A DNA stretch of 64,000 bases from an uncultured Cohaesibacter sp. (GCF_963662805.1 NZ_OY759868.1:186001-250000), one strand, 5' to 3'; numbered from the stretch's first letter, positions 8,516 to 17,806 are shown. Translations and numbers: made by a program. The notes: generated by a model not told the origin, from the sequence alone.

Positions 8516-9592
8516 CTAGCTAAGCTGATGGTCCGGCAGGACCCATCCATCGTTGAGCGCGATGGACACATGTTGTCCCTGTTCAATGGAAATGGGCGGA
8601 GCAACATTCACGGTGAGTGACATCTCCGGTGCCGGGTCTGGCGCGACCTCAGCCCTGAGATGATCACCTCGATAGGTAATTCGCGTGACCCTCGCGGGGA
8701 TGCCCGCACCCCGATCCGCGAGCGAAAGATCGGAAGGGTGAAAAGAAATCCGGGCCCGGTCTTTGGCGGTCATCCGATCAGGACAGCGAAGACGGATGGA
8801 ATGACCAAACAGGTCGACATCAGCCCGACCATTCTGCACAGGGGTCACCCTCTCGACATCAAAGAGCTTCCCTTCTCCAATGAAGCGGGCGACCATTTCA
8901 TTGGCCGGTTCGAGATAGAGGGTTCTGGGGCGAGCAAACTGCACGATCTGCCCCTTGTCCATCACCGCAACCCGGTCTGCCAGCGCAAGCGCTTCTGACT
9001 GGTCATGGGTGATGTAGAACATCGTCGCGCCCGAACGCTGATGGAAGCGGGAGAATTCCTCCTCGAGCGTTGCGCGCAAATGCACATCGAGGTTGGCGAG
9101 AGGCTCGTCAAGCAGCACCACGCCCGCCTGCATGGCAAGGCAGCGGGCCAGCGCGACACGCTGCCGCTGCCCGCCGGATAGATCTGCCGGACGTCGCTTG
9201 GCCAGCTCTTCCAGCCCGACCAGCTCCAGCACATCCCTCGTCCGCTTTTGCCGTTCCTGTTTTGAAACGCCTTTGACCTTGAGACTATAGGAGACATTGC
9301 GCTCGACGCTCATGTGTGGCCAGAGCGCATAATTCTGGAAGACGACGCCAATGCCGCGCTCTTCAGGAGAAAGATGCACCGTCCGGCTCGACAGCAGCGT
9401 CTCGTCGACATGGATCTCGCCACCATCAAGCATCTCGAAACCGGCAAGCGTCCGCAAAAGCGTCGTCTTGCCACAGCCAGATGGCCCGAGCACCGCGACA
9501 AACTCGCCCGACTTGATCGACAGCGAGATATCGCGAAGCACTTCGGTCTTGCCGAATGATTTGAAAATGTTGGTGAATTCGATAGCGCCCAT
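8516..9592 (-). CDS. ABC transporter ATP-binding protein
   Basis: A 358-residue ATPase. The Walker A is GPSGCGKTT, the Q-loop lies in GVVFQNYALWPHMSV, the signature is LSGGQRQRVALARCLA, the Walker B is VVLLDEPLANLD, and the switch histidine is in YITHDQSEALALADR. A TOBE domain follows from about residue 270. The first in-frame ATG (9616) sits inside a perfect palindrome, so the second at 9592 (MGAIEFTNIFKSFGKTEVL) is chosen. It is the first gene of the operon that continues with binding protein, permease, MBL hydrolase, phosphatase and LacI regulator. It powers import at the cytoplasmic face of the membrane. Confidence 0.92.
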   Translation of the reverse strand: MGAIEFTNIFKSFGKTEVLRDISLSIKSGEFVAVLGPSGCGKTTLLRTLAGFEMLDGGEIHVDETLLSSRTVHLSPEERGIGVVFQNYALWPHMSVERNVSYSLKVKGVSKQERQKRTRDVLELVGLEELAKRRPADLSGGQRQRVALARCLAMQAGVVLLDEPLANLDVHLRATLEEEFSRFHQRSGATMFYITHDQSEALALADRVAVMDKGQIVQFARPRTLYLEPANEMVARFIGEGKLFDVERVTPVQNGRADVDLFGHSIRLRCPDRMTAKDRARISFHPSDLSLADRGAGIPARVTRITYRGDHLRAEVAPDPAPEMSLTVNVAPPISIEQGQHVSIALNDGWVLPDHQLS

Positions 9593-9610
9593 TGCGAAAG
9601 CCAATTCTAT

Positions 9611-9626
9611 TTGCACAGCTGTGCAA
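9611..9626. promoter_or_regulatory. Perfect 16-bp palindrome, candidate operator of the 9592 operon
   Basis: TTGCACAGCTGTGCAA is a perfect inverted repeat 19 bases upstream of the ABC ATPase start, where repressor binding would block the operon leader. It is not the same sequence as the other LacI-type sites in the window, consistent with a different protein. The LacI product encoded at the end of this operon (3120-4130) is the natural candidate; this is inference. Confidence 0.5.
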
Positions 9627-9720
9627 CTCAGTTGGCGGCAATATGAAGGCGCTTTGCGAAATATTCTTTTCGGTTTTACGTCAGTTTGATGAAATTTCCA
9701 ACGACAGGACGACCCGGTCT

Positions 9721-10764
9721 TTATTCGGGCCGGTCCAGACTGCGAGTGGAAGATCGCTGGATGAGCTTGAAGCCGGTATCGATGCTGCGCTGTTTGACCG
9801 ACTGGGGTTCGGCGATTTCATCAAGCAGCATCTTGATCGCGAACTTGCCGATGTCATTGCGAGGGGTTGCGACCGCTGTCAGCGATGGAAACATGTGCTG
9901 CGTCATTTCCATATCGTGGAAACTGCAAATCCCGAGCCGCTCCGGCACTGGTATCATCCGGCGCTGAGCTTCCATCAGGACACCGATGCCAAGGTCATCG
10001 TTGTTGCTGAAAACCGCATCGACTTCCTCATCGCGCGACAGAAGCTCTTCAAACAGATGCCTTCCGAGCCCGACTGATGAGGATTGAGACGTTGTCACCA
10101 TACGCCTCTCGTCCCAGACGCCAGCCTCCCTGCAGGCCGCGCGGAACCCATCAAGGCGACGACGCGAGCGGGCATCGAGCCGGGCGCCAAGACACCCCGG
10201 TCGCCGGTATCCGCACTCCAGCAAATGAACAGCAGCGGCATAGCCTGCGGCCTCGTGATCGAACCCGACGGCCATGTCGATTGGCTCTTCGCCATAATCC
10301 ATAATCTGGACAACGGGACAGCTCGCCGCCGACAACATCGCGTGGGCCTTTTCGGTCTGCTCAAAGCCCGTGACGATCATTCCTGCGGGCTTCTGCCGCA
10401 GGAAGCTCTCGATAAGAGCCTCTTCTTTAAGGGAACTGTAGCGAGTGTCGCCAATCTGGATGAAATATCGTGTTCCCTCGCAGCCCTCATATATCCCATC
10501 CAACACATCCTCAAACACCGTGTTGGTCAGCGAGGGCAACAGCAAGGCGATGTTGTTCGTCACCTTCGAGGCAAGCGCCGAAGCGGCCGGATCCGGATGA
10601 TAGCCCAGCTTCTTGATCGCCTCCTCCACAGCCGTACGCATCTGTTGCGACACGAGCTCCGGCGAACGAATGGTTCGGGAGACTGTGATTGCACTAACAT
10701 TTGCCTCTCTCGCCACATCAACGAGAGTTGGCCGCCGGGATGATGATGATCGTCGTTTTGCCAT
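9721..10764 (-). CDS. LacI family regulator (GntR-like) of the aldonate operon
   Basis: A 347-residue repressor. The basic N-terminus (MAKRRSSSSRRP) is followed by the HTH TLVDVAREANVSAITVSRTI, then RSPELVSQQMRTAVEEAIKKLGYHPDPAA. The effector domain includes PAGMIVTGFEQTEKAHAML and the closing GICSFHDMEMTQHMFPSLTAV. This subgroup (gluconate repressor type, with a DVAREANVS helix and 'RSPE.VS' linker) usually responds to gluconate or KDG-type ligands. It is divergent from the TRAP/dehydratase/kinase/aldolase operon and shares a promoter region containing a perfect palindrome at 10820. It probably represses that operon. Confidence 0.9.
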   Translation of the reverse strand: MAKRRSSSSRRPTLVDVAREANVSAITVSRTIRSPELVSQQMRTAVEEAIKKLGYHPDPAASALASKVTNNIALLLPSLTNTVFEDVLDGIYEGCEGTRYFIQIGDTRYSSLKEEALIESFLRQKPAGMIVTGFEQTEKAHAMLSAASCPVVQIMDYGEEPIDMAVGFDHEAAGYAAAVHLLECGYRRPGCLGARLDARSRRRLDGFRAACREAGVWDERRMVTTSQSSSVGLGRHLFEELLSRDEEVDAVFSNNDDLGIGVLMEAQRRMIPVPERLGICSFHDMEMTQHMFPSLTAVATPRNDIGKFAIKMLLDEIAEPQSVKQRSIDTGFKLIQRSSTRSLDRPE

Positions 10765-10819
10765 GCCGTATATTAACTTAGAAGATTCCTGTGTCTAGAG
10801 ACAATTCGCTCATTGACCG

Positions 10820-10835
10820 ATGATTGCGCAATCAT
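10820..10835. promoter_or_regulatory. LacI-type operator between regulator and TRAP operon
   Basis: ATGATTGCGCAATCAT is a perfect 16-bp palindrome with a central CG pair, the hallmark of LacI/GalR-family operators. It lies 55 bases upstream of the LacI start and about 100 bases upstream of the dctP-like start, so one site could control both directions. Confidence 0.65.
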
Positions 10836-10937
10836 TTATCACTTAGACGAAGGTTGACGTTTTATCTATGGAGGAAAAACGCCGAACCGCTCCATCACTG
10901 ATGGAACAACCAGCCATGAAAACATGGGAGGAAAATA

Positions 10938-11963
10938 ATGAAGTTTGCAAAAATCCGCGCACTGGCCCTCGGCGCAGCATCGATTCTGGCCGTCACATCC
11001 GGCGCTTTCGCGCAGGAATACGCTCTGCGGTTCCAGCATTCCGATCCGGCAGGCAACCCGAACTACGGTCTGGCGCAGGAATGGACCAAAATGGTCGCCG
11101 AGAAAACCGGCGGTCGCGTCACTGTTGAGCTGATGCCCGTCGAAACGATTGTCGCCCACAGCGAAACCCAGGATGCCGTGGCAGCTGGTATTATTGACGG
11201 TCACTTCACCGACACGTCCTATTTTGCCGGCAAAGAGCCAGCCCTTGGTCTGATCGCCAACCCGGTCGGCGCATGGTCATCCCCGCAGCAGATGCTCGAC
11301 TTCATCTACAATGGTGGCGGCAAGGAACTCATGAACGAGATCCTCGAGCCCTATGGCCTACACTTCATCGGCCCAACCACGCCGGGTCTTGAAGCCTTTG
11401 TCTCCAAAGTGCCTCTTGATGGCGTTGCTGATCTCAAGGGTCTGAAACTGCGCGCCCCTGAAGGCATGGTGCAGAAAGTCTTCGCTGCAGCCGGAGCTGC
11501 TCCGGTGAACCTGCCCGGCTCCGAAGTCTTCACTTCTCTCGACAAGGGCGTGATCGATGCTGCCGACTACAACATCTTCGCAACCAATGCCTCGCAGGGT
11601 CTGCACGACATTGCCAAGCATCCGGTCTATCCCGGCTTCCACTCCATGCCTCTGATCGAAGTCAGCATCAACAAGGCAACATGGGATTCGATGCCGGATG
11701 ACATCAAGACTGCGATGGAAGAAAGCGTCAAGGAATACGCTCAGTATCAGATCAAGATGCTTGATGAACGCGATCAGCAGGCGGTTGCTGAAGCTGCTTC
11801 CGACGTGGTCATCCACGACTGGTCTGCCGAAGAACGCGCAAAATTCCGCTCGATCGCCAAACAACAGTGGGCAGAAGCCGCAAAAGCTTCTCCTTACTCT
11901 CAAAAAGTCTATGACATCCTGACCGCCTATCTGGAATCAAAAGGCCTGATGAGCAACGACTAA
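10938..11963 (+). CDS. dctP: TRAP transporter substrate-binding protein DctP
   Basis: A 341-residue periplasmic protein. A signal peptide (MKFAKIRALALGAASILAVT, cleavage after SGAFA) follows a strong ribosome site GGGAGGAAAATA. The mature part has YALRFQHSDPAGNPNYGLAQEW, then LKGLKLRAPEGMVQKVFAAAGAAPVNLPGSEVFTSLDKGVIDAAD. The conserved R in LKLRAP is the carboxylate-clamping arginine of TRAP receptors, so the ligand is an organic acid. The downstream dehydratase, kinase and aldolase point to a sugar acid (aldonate). It is the first gene of the operon. Confidence 0.92.
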   Translation: MKFAKIRALALGAASILAVTSGAFAQEYALRFQHSDPAGNPNYGLAQEWTKMVAEKTGGRVTVELMPVETIVAHSETQDAVAAGIIDGHFTDTSYFAGKEPALGLIANPVGAWSSPQQMLDFIYNGGGKELMNEILEPYGLHFIGPTTPGLEAFVSKVPLDGVADLKGLKLRAPEGMVQKVFAAAGAAPVNLPGSEVFTSLDKGVIDAADYNIFATNASQGLHDIAKHPVYPGFHSMPLIEVSINKATWDSMPDDIKTAMEESVKEYAQYQIKMLDERDQQAVAEAASDVVIHDWSAEERAKFRSIAKQQWAEAAKASPYSQKVYDILTAYLESKGLMSND

Positions 11964-11965
11964 GA

Positions 11966-12100
11966 ATGCAGGGCCGAGGCTTATCGGCCCCGCATTTCGG
12001 AGCATCCTCCTGCGCATGGCCTATCTGTCATCCCCGACAGCATGACGCAGCGCTCCATCATATCCTCCCGAGGCAAGTTCCGGCCCCTCTCGGGCCGGAA
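11966..12100 (+). promoter_or_regulatory. Two GC-rich hairpins between dctP and dctQ
   Basis: The gap holds ATGC-A-GGGCCGA / TCGGCCC-C-GCAT (11967-11994) and TTCCGGCCC / GGGCCGGAA (12078-12100, five-base loop). Neither has a long T-tract. Such structures after the receptor gene usually protect the 5' message and lower distal expression, giving an excess of binding protein over membrane subunits. That role is inferred from position. Confidence 0.6.
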
Positions 12101-12135
12101 CACCCCGCCCCGCCCCGGCAACTCACAGGTGTCAT

Positions 12136-12711
12136 ATGTCCGGATCAGTCAAATCAAACGAAAATGCCAGCACCGCTGAGCACAAGAAGCCGCCAGAGGC
12201 CAGCCCTGAATCGGGCCTTCTGGGACGGATCATCAATCAGATCGGAGGCGTCTTCTCCGTCGCGATTCTGGCTTCTGCCGGAATTCTCTTTCTCGAGGTT
12301 CTGTTACGCTACGTCTTCAACAGCCCGACCTCCTGGGCTCACGAGACCGTCGTCTTCCTCAACGCGTGCGCTTTCATCTTCGGCGGCCTCTATGTCGCGG
12401 CGCATAACAAGCATATTCGCGTTGTCCTGCTCTACGGCATGATCCCCGAAGGCCCGAGACGCTATCTGGATGCCGCCATTTCCTTTGTCTGCATGATTTC
12501 GACCGGCTTTTTCGCCTGGGCCTCATGGTCGAGTGTGCAGCGGGCCATCTGGACACCACAAGGCGAGTTCCACCTCGAAACGAGCGGTTCTGCATGGAAC
12601 CCGCCTTTCCCTGGAGCTCTCAAGGTTTTTCTGTTTCTCATCATGATTGCCCTGACGGTCCAGTTTCTGATCATCGCAATCAAATTTGCTCGTAAGGCTG
12701 GAGCCAAGTGA
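12136..12711 (+). CDS. dctQ: TRAP transporter small permease DctQ
   Basis: A 191-residue membrane protein with four predicted helices after a polar N-terminus: near 38-60 (GVFSVAILASAGILFLEVLL), 70-90 (ETVVFLNACAFIFGGLYVAA), 113-133 (AAISFVCMISTGFFAWASWS) and 160-182 (VFLFLIMIALTVQFLIIAI). The RYVFNSPTSWAHE segment after the first helix is the DctQ family signature. It bridges the receptor and DctM. Its stop overlaps the DctM start (ATGA). Confidence 0.88.
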   Translation: MSGSVKSNENASTAEHKKPPEASPESGLLGRIINQIGGVFSVAILASAGILFLEVLLRYVFNSPTSWAHETVVFLNACAFIFGGLYVAAHNKHIRVVLLYGMIPEGPRRYLDAAISFVCMISTGFFAWASWSSVQRAIWTPQGEFHLETSGSAWNPPFPGALKVFLFLIMIALTVQFLIIAIKFARKAGAK

Positions 12712-14027
12712 TGGACACGATCTTCAATTTACAGGCGCTGGGTATTGAAGGCGCCACAATCGCCATGTTCGTCACGCTTGTCGGTCTTCTGTTGACCGGC
12801 ATGCCTCTGGCATTCGTCACCCTGCTTGTCTCGCTCATCTTTGCCCTCGGCTGGATGGGACCGATGGTTCTGCCGCTGATCTCGAGCCGTATCTTCAGCT
12901 TCGTCAATTCGTTTGTCTTCGTATCCGTGCCGATGTTTGTGCTGATGGCAGCGATCCTCGACCGATCGGGCATCGCCAGAGATCTGTTTGACGCAATGAA
13001 GCTTCTTGCAGGCCGCATCCGTGGTGGTGTCGCTTTGCAAACCCTGCTGGTGGCGGTCATTCTGGCTGCAATGTCCGGCATCGTTGGCGGCGAAATCATC
13101 CTCCTCGGCTTGCTCGCCCTGCCGCAGATGCTGCGCCTTGGCTATGACCGCAAACTGGCAATCGGCGTATGCTGTGCAGGTGGCGCTTTGGGCACCATGG
13201 TGCCTCCCTCGATCGTTCTGATCATGTATGGCCTCACTGCCAACGTGTCGATTGGCGATCTCTTCACCGCCTCTTTTGCGCCGGGCTTCATGCTTGCCAG
13301 CTTCTATGCTGTCTACATCCTGATCCGCGCCTACATGAATCCGGCCCTTGCTCCCATTGCCGAGCCGGAAGAAATGACCCGCGAGGAAAAAGTTCGTCTG
13401 CTGAAGGCCCTGTTCCTTCCCATCATGGTCGTGGTCTTCGTGCTGGGTTCGATCTACGGCGGCATTGCGTCGGTAACCGAAGCCTCAGCCGTTGGTGTTG
13501 TCGGCGTCTTGTTGTCGACAGTCCTGAGGGGTGAGTTCAGCATTGAGCTCGTACGCGGAGCCATCCGTCAGACCCTGTCCACGGTTGGCATGATCGTCTG
13601 GATCGGTATCGGCGCATCGGCTCTGGTGGGCGTATTCAACCTGATGGGTGGCACGCGCTTTGTCACCAGTCTGATCCACGGCGTCTCCGACGAACCGATG
13701 ATCATCATTCTGTTCATGATGGGCATTCTGTTCCTGCTAGGCATGTTCCTCGACTGGGTCGGGATCGCCCTGCTCTGCATGCCGATCTTCGTTCCCATCG
13801 TCAAATCACTTGGCTATGACCCGGTTTGGTTCGGTGTTGTCTTTGCCATGAACATGCAGGTCAGCTTCCTGTCGCCGCCGTTTGGACCAGCAGCCTTCTA
13901 TCTGAAGTCGGTGACACCACCAGATATATCCCTCGGTGAAATTTTCAAATCACTCCTCCCCTTCATTTGCCTGCAGGTTCTGGCTGTCGCAACCCTGCTT
14001 GTTTTCCCCGGCATAACAGGGCGCTAG
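12708..14027 (+). CDS. dctM: TRAP transporter large permease DctM
   Basis: A 439-residue polytopic protein of normal DctM length with 12 or so membrane segments and the family's repeated glycine-rich hairpins ([71 protein letters not shown]). The GTMVPPS and [26 protein letters not shown] elements form the ion and substrate path in this family. It uses the sodium gradient to move the DctP-bound acid across the inner membrane. It overlaps dctQ by four bases. Confidence 0.92.
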   Translation: MMDTIFNLQALGIEGATIAMFVTLVGLLLTGMPLAFVTLLVSLIFALGWMGPMVLPLISSRIFSFVNSFVFVSVPMFVLMAAILDRSGIARDLFDAMKLLAGRIRGGVALQTLLVAVILAAMSGIVGGEIILLGLLALPQMLRLGYDRKLAIGVCCAGGALGTMVPPSIVLIMYGLTANVSIGDLFTASFAPGFMLASFYAVYILIRAYMNPALAPIAEPEEMTREEKVRLLKALFLPIMVVVFVLGSIYGGIASVTEASAVGVVGVLLSTVLRGEFSIELVRGAIRQTLSTVGMIVWIGIGASALVGVFNLMGGTRFVTSLIHGVSDEPMIIILFMMGILFLLGMFLDWVGIALLCMPIFVPIVKSLGYDPVWFGVVFAMNMQVSFLSPPFGPAAFYLKSVTPPDISLGEIFKSLLPFICLQVLAVATLLVFPGITGR

Positions 14028-14055
14028 GCGAAGGAAGAGAAAGAAGGAAATACCA

Positions 14056-15855
14056 ATGTCCAATGATAAGAAACGCAGGCCGCTTCGCTCCGAGCTCTGG
14101 TTCAATGACCTGTCAAACCCCGAAATGACAGCAATCTACATTGAACGCTATCTCAACTACGGCATGACGCTTGAGGAGCTGCAGTCCGGCAAACCGATCA
14201 TCGGCATCGCCCAGACCGGATCGGACCTGTCTCCCTGCAACCGGCATCATCTGGAACTGACCAAGCGGGTGCGTGAAGGCATCCGCACGGCAGGTGGCAT
14301 CCCGATGGAAATCCCCGTTCATCCCATTCAGGAAACGGGCAAAAGACCAACGGCCATGCTCGATCGCAACCTCGCCTATCTCGGCTTGGTAGAGGCCCTA
14401 CACGGCTATCCGATCGACGCTGTGGTGCTCAACATCGGCTGTGACAAGACCACCCCGGCCCTTCTGATGGCTGCAGCGACTGTCAACACCCCCGCCATCG
14501 CACTTTCGGTCGGGCCAATGTTGAACGGCTGGTACAAGGGCGAAAGATCCGGTTCCGGTTCCATTATCTGGGAAGCTCGCCAGAAATTCGCCGCCGGGCA
14601 GATCGACGCCAAGCAGTTCCTTCAGATGGCCGCATCGTCCGCCCCGTCCGTTGGCTATTGCAACACCATGGGAACGGCCTCGACCATGAACAATCTCGCC
14701 GAAGCCCTCGGCATGCAGTTGCCCGGCTCGGCGTCCATTCCCGCCCCCTATCGCGAACGGTCCCAGATCTCCTACGAGGTCGGCGAGCGTATCGTCAACA
14801 TGGTGCAGGAGGATCTCAAACCCTCCGACGTGATGACCCGCGAAGCCTTCGAGAATGCCATCGTCATCTGCTCGGCAATTGGCGGCTCGACCAACGCACC
14901 CATTCACCTCAACGCCATCGCCCGCCACCTTGGCGTTGAGCTGGCCAATCAGGATTGGGACACGATCGGATATGAGATTCCGTTGCTGACCAACGTCCAG
15001 CCAGCTGGCGAATATCTCAGCGAGGATTTCTACCGTGCCGGTGGTCTCCCTGCCGTGATCGGCGAGTTGCTCCGCAACAATCTCATCCCGCATCCTGACG
15101 TGATCACGGTCACCGGCAAACGGTTCGCCGACCTCTATGAAGGCTGCGAGATCGAGGAAGAGGACGTCATCCGCCCGGTGGGCAACCCACTCGCGGCCAA
15201 AGCAGGCTTCCTTGCCCTCGGGGGCAACCTGTTCGACACGGGCATCATGAAGACTTCGGTCATCGACGACGAGTTCCGCAATCGCTATCTGTCCAATCCG
15301 GACAGCCCGAACGCGTTCGAGGGACCTGCCGCTGTCTTTGATGGTCCAGAGGATTTCCACGCCCGCGTCGACGATCCGGCTCTTGGCATTACTGCTCACA
15401 GCATCCTCATCATGCGCGGAGCAGGGCCAATCGGCTATCCGGGCGGCGCGGAAGTCGTCAACATGCGGCCACCCTCGCACCTGATCAAGGAAGGCGTCCA
15501 CGCCATGCCCTGCATCGGTGACGGGCGGCAATCGGGTACATCCGGCTCGGCCTCGATCCTCAATGTCTCGCCGGAAGCAGCCGCTGGTGGCAATCTGGCC
15601 ATCATCGAGGATGGTGACATCCTGCGGGTCGATCTCAATGCCAGAACGGTCATGCTGAAGGTGTCCGATGAAGAAATCGCCAGAAGACGCGAAGCGCTCG
15701 CCGCCAAAGGCGGTCCGGACGTGCCGGCCAACCAGACCCCGTGGCAGGAGCTCTTCCGCAAGCATGTTCGCCCCTTCTCCGAAGGGATGATCCTCGAAGG
15801 GGCCGATAGCTATCGCAACATCGGCAACACCAAAACCCCTCGCCACAGCCACTAA
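14056..15855 (+). CDS. IlvD/Edd family dehydratase, probable aldonate dehydratase
   Basis: A 599-residue Fe-S dehydratase. It has the family's cluster cysteines in [11 protein letters not shown] and [12 protein letters not shown], the [25 protein letters not shown] segment, and [42 protein letters not shown] and [21 protein letters not shown]. The length and N-terminus (LRSELWFND) match arabonate/xylonate-type dehydratases rather than IlvD of valine synthesis. With the KDG kinase and KDPG aldolase downstream, the expected reaction is a hexonate to 2-keto-3-deoxy-hexonate, but a pentonate substrate cannot be ruled out. AAGGAAATACCA precedes the ATG. Confidence 0.88.
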   Translation: MSNDKKRRPLRSELWFNDLSNPEMTAIYIERYLNYGMTLEELQSGKPIIGIAQTGSDLSPCNRHHLELTKRVREGIRTAGGIPMEIPVHPIQETGKRPTAMLDRNLAYLGLVEALHGYPIDAVVLNIGCDKTTPALLMAAATVNTPAIALSVGPMLNGWYKGERSGSGSIIWEARQKFAAGQIDAKQFLQMAASSAPSVGYCNTMGTASTMNNLAEALGMQLPGSASIPAPYRERSQISYEVGERIVNMVQEDLKPSDVMTREAFENAIVICSAIGGSTNAPIHLNAIARHLGVELANQDWDTIGYEIPLLTNVQPAGEYLSEDFYRAGGLPAVIGELLRNNLIPHPDVITVTGKRFADLYEGCEIEEEDVIRPVGNPLAAKAGFLALGGNLFDTGIMKTSVIDDEFRNRYLSNPDSPNAFEGPAAVFDGPEDFHARVDDPALGITAHSILIMRGAGPIGYPGGAEVVNMRPPSHLIKEGVHAMPCIGDGRQSGTSGSASILNVSPEAAAGGNLAIIEDGDILRVDLNARTVMLKVSDEEIARRREALAAKGGPDVPANQTPWQELFRKHVRPFSEGMILEGADSYRNIGNTKTPRHSH

Positions 15856-15878
15856 CTGTCAAGAACCCCCGCAGAAGA

Positions 15879-15915
15879 GATTGCCGGAGCAAGAGCCAAC
15901 AAAGCTCCGGCAATC
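15879..15915 (+). promoter_or_regulatory. Perfect 12-bp stem-loop between dehydratase and kinase
   Basis: GATTGCCGGAGC (15879-15890) pairs fully with GCTCCGGCAATC (15904-15915) around a 13-base loop. There is no T-run after it and the operon clearly continues, so it probably acts as an RNA stabiliser or partial attenuator. Confidence 0.6.
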
Positions 15916-15976
15916 GCCCTCTGTCAGACAGCTCACAGGTTGCCTGACCTAACGACCCGTTCGCTGGAGCCAATCC

Positions 15977-16906
15977 ATGACGTCACAATCAAGTAAGCCC
16001 ATTCTTTTTGTCGGCGCCCTCACCGAAGACAACATTTTTCGTGTCAGCGATTTCGGCAAGGGAGCGGGCAAATACATGGCGGACGAAGCAACTTCCAACG
16101 CCGCAGGAATGGCATCAAGTGCCTCGACAGCAGCCGCACGCCTTGGCGGAAACGTTGCCCTCTGGGCCAGTGTCGGCGAGGATGAACGCGGCGAGACGCT
16201 CATCCGCGATCTCACAGACGAGGGCGTTGATTGCAAATTCGTCCGGCGCGTCAAAGGCGGCAAAAGCGCCCGAGCCGTCATCATCGTCGATGAAACCGGC
16301 GAGCGCTGGATCGTGACCGACTATGATCCGGTCACCCAATCTGCACCCAAAGCTCTTCCCGTCGAAGATCTCTCCGGATTTGGCGCGGTGATGTGCGATG
16401 TTCGCTGGCCCGGTGCGGCAGCACTTGCACTTGATGCGCTGAAGGCCGCTGGAGGACTGGCCATTCTCGATATAGATGTTGGCCCCAAAGATGTGCTCGA
16501 AGATCTGGCCGCCAGAGCCACACACATCATTGCCTCCGCTCCCGGAGCATCCATTCTGTGCGACCAACAGGTCTCGCCACGGGAGGCGGTGACGCTCCTC
16601 AACGACCGATATGGCGTTGAAGTCTGTGTCACGGCCGGTGGCGATGGCATCTACTGGTGCCCGGCCGATGGCGGCCCGGTCCAGCATGTACCCGGCCCCA
16701 AGGTCAAGGTCGTCGACACGCTCGCAGCTGGCGATGTCTTCCATGGCGCGATCGCGCTGGCCCTGTGCGAAAAGCAGACGACCGGAGACGCCATCCGCTT
16801 TGCCAGTGCGGCAGCGGCCCTCAAATGCATGGTTTTCGGTGGACGCCTCGGCGCGCCGGGCCGCGAAGAAACAATCAAGTTGATGAAGGATACCTATCAT
16901 GGATGA
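15977..16906 (+). CDS. kdgK: PfkB family sugar kinase, probable 2-keto-3-deoxygluconate kinase
   Basis: A 309-residue ribokinase-fold protein. PfkB marks seen are AARLGGNVALWASVGEDERGE near residue 50 and VVDTLAAGDVFHGAIALALCE near residue 250, where the GD of the AAGDVFHGA segment supplies the catalytic aspartate and anion hole. It phosphorylates a deoxy-keto acid at the expense of ATP. Its position between an aldonate dehydratase and a KDPG aldolase makes KDG the best-supported substrate. GGAG precedes the ATG. The stop overlaps the aldolase start by eight bases. Confidence 0.83.
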   Translation: MTSQSSKPILFVGALTEDNIFRVSDFGKGAGKYMADEATSNAAGMASSASTAAARLGGNVALWASVGEDERGETLIRDLTDEGVDCKFVRRVKGGKSARAVIIVDETGERWIVTDYDPVTQSAPKALPVEDLSGFGAVMCDVRWPGAAALALDALKAAGGLAILDIDVGPKDVLEDLAARATHIIASAPGASILCDQQVSPREAVTLLNDRYGVEVCVTAGGDGIYWCPADGGPVQHVPGPKVKVVDTLAAGDVFHGAIALALCEKQTTGDAIRFASAAAALKCMVFGGRLGAPGREETIKLMKDTYHG

Positions 16907-17534
16907 GCGCACTCTGATTGACAGACTGAAACTCGGCCCGGTCATTCCGGTGATCGGTCCAAAGTCCGTCGAATCCTGCCTTGAAGCCGTGGACGCACTT
17001 GTCGCGGGCGGTGCTGTTGCCATCGAAATCACCTTGCGCTCCGAGATCTCGCCCAAAGCGCTGGAAGCCTGCCGCAAGGCCCATCCGGATATCGTGCTCG
17101 GTGCAGGCAGCGTCATGGATGTGGAGCGCTATGACCAGGCCGAGGCACTGGGCGCGGACTTCACCATCGCGCCGGGCCGCTGCCAGGAGGTGGAGGGCCA
17201 TGCCAAGGGGCGCTCGCTCGTCCATGTGCCGGGCATCATCACTCCATCAGAAATCCTGCAGGCAAGGCGCGATGGATTTCACCTTCTGAAGTTCTACCCC
17301 TCCGAAGCTGCTGGCGGTACCAGCGTCCTCAAGGATCTCGGAAGCATTTTCCCGGATGTGATGATGATGCCATCAGGCGGCATCACCTTTGACAAATTGC
17401 CCGGCTATGCCGCCCTGCCGACCGTGCTGTCGGTTGGTGGATCATGGATGTATGCCAAAAATGGCACCTATCGGTCAGCCGCTGACATGTCCGAGCAGAT
17501 GAAGCTTTCGCTCGACGCCATGCTGCAGAAATGA
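16899..17534 (+). CDS. eda: KDPG aldolase (2-dehydro-3-deoxy-phosphogluconate aldolase)
   Basis: A 211-residue class I aldolase. It has VIPVIGPKSVESCLEAVDAL, the catalytic-base glutamate in AIEITLRSE, GAGSVMDVERYDQAEALGADF, and the Schiff-base lysine in HLLKFYPSEAAGGTSVLKDLG, followed by MMMPSGGITFDKLPGYAALP. It cleaves KDPG to pyruvate and glyceraldehyde-3-phosphate. It overlaps the kinase by eight bases, indicating tight co-translation, and ends the operon just before a strong terminator. Confidence 0.92.
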   Translation: MDERTLIDRLKLGPVIPVIGPKSVESCLEAVDALVAGGAVAIEITLRSEISPKALEACRKAHPDIVLGAGSVMDVERYDQAEALGADFTIAPGRCQEVEGHAKGRSLVHVPGIITPSEILQARRDGFHLLKFYPSEAAGGTSVLKDLGSIFPDVMMMPSGGITFDKLPGYAALPTVLSVGGSWMYAKNGTYRSAADMSEQMKLSLDAMLQK

Positions 17535-17596
17535 CTGCAGAGTTCTGTCGTTGAAGACTGGCGAATGCTGCCTCAGGGTAATATCCCGCAAAGTCA

Positions 17597-17627
17597 AAAG
17601 GGTATTCCCATTCGGGAATACCCTTTT
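17597..17627. terminator. Rho-independent terminator, usable in both directions
   Basis: AAAGGGTATTCCC, loop ATTC, GGGAATACCCTTTTT: a 13-bp perfect stem with a T-run on the plus side and A-run (T-run on the minus side) before it. It ends the TRAP/aldonate operon. Confidence 0.9.
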
Positions 17628-17683
17628 TCTATTATTCGATGCTTCAGGATTGCAGCTTGATGCCATGCCTGCCAAAAAAGGAT

Positions 17684-17806
17684 CGCTCGGGCACGCTCGA
17701 TCGACCCGAACTTGAGCCACAGGTTGGCATCATAGAAGACCCGCACTCCATTTTCCTTGGCTGCAGCAATCGCTGCAAAGACCGTCTCGGCAGCACTGTT
17801 AGTCAT
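17684..17806 (-). pseudogene. Remnant of a PfkB-family kinase
   Basis: A short open stretch encodes SAAETVFAAIAAAKENGVRV followed by FYDANLWLKFGSIERARAI. This is the interior of PfkB sugar kinases, where 'VRVFYDPNLRLKLW' is common. Nothing on either side continues the kinase fold, so it is a relic of about 40 codons rather than a gene. It lies downstream of a complete KDG-kinase-containing operon and may be the residue of an older kinase copy. Confidence 0.55.

Noticed and set aside
14398..15852. 484-codon open frame antisense to the dehydratase
   Set aside because: It is a mirror of codon bias on the opposite strand; no ribosome site or recognisable protein features, while the sense frame is a clear IlvD/Edd enzyme.
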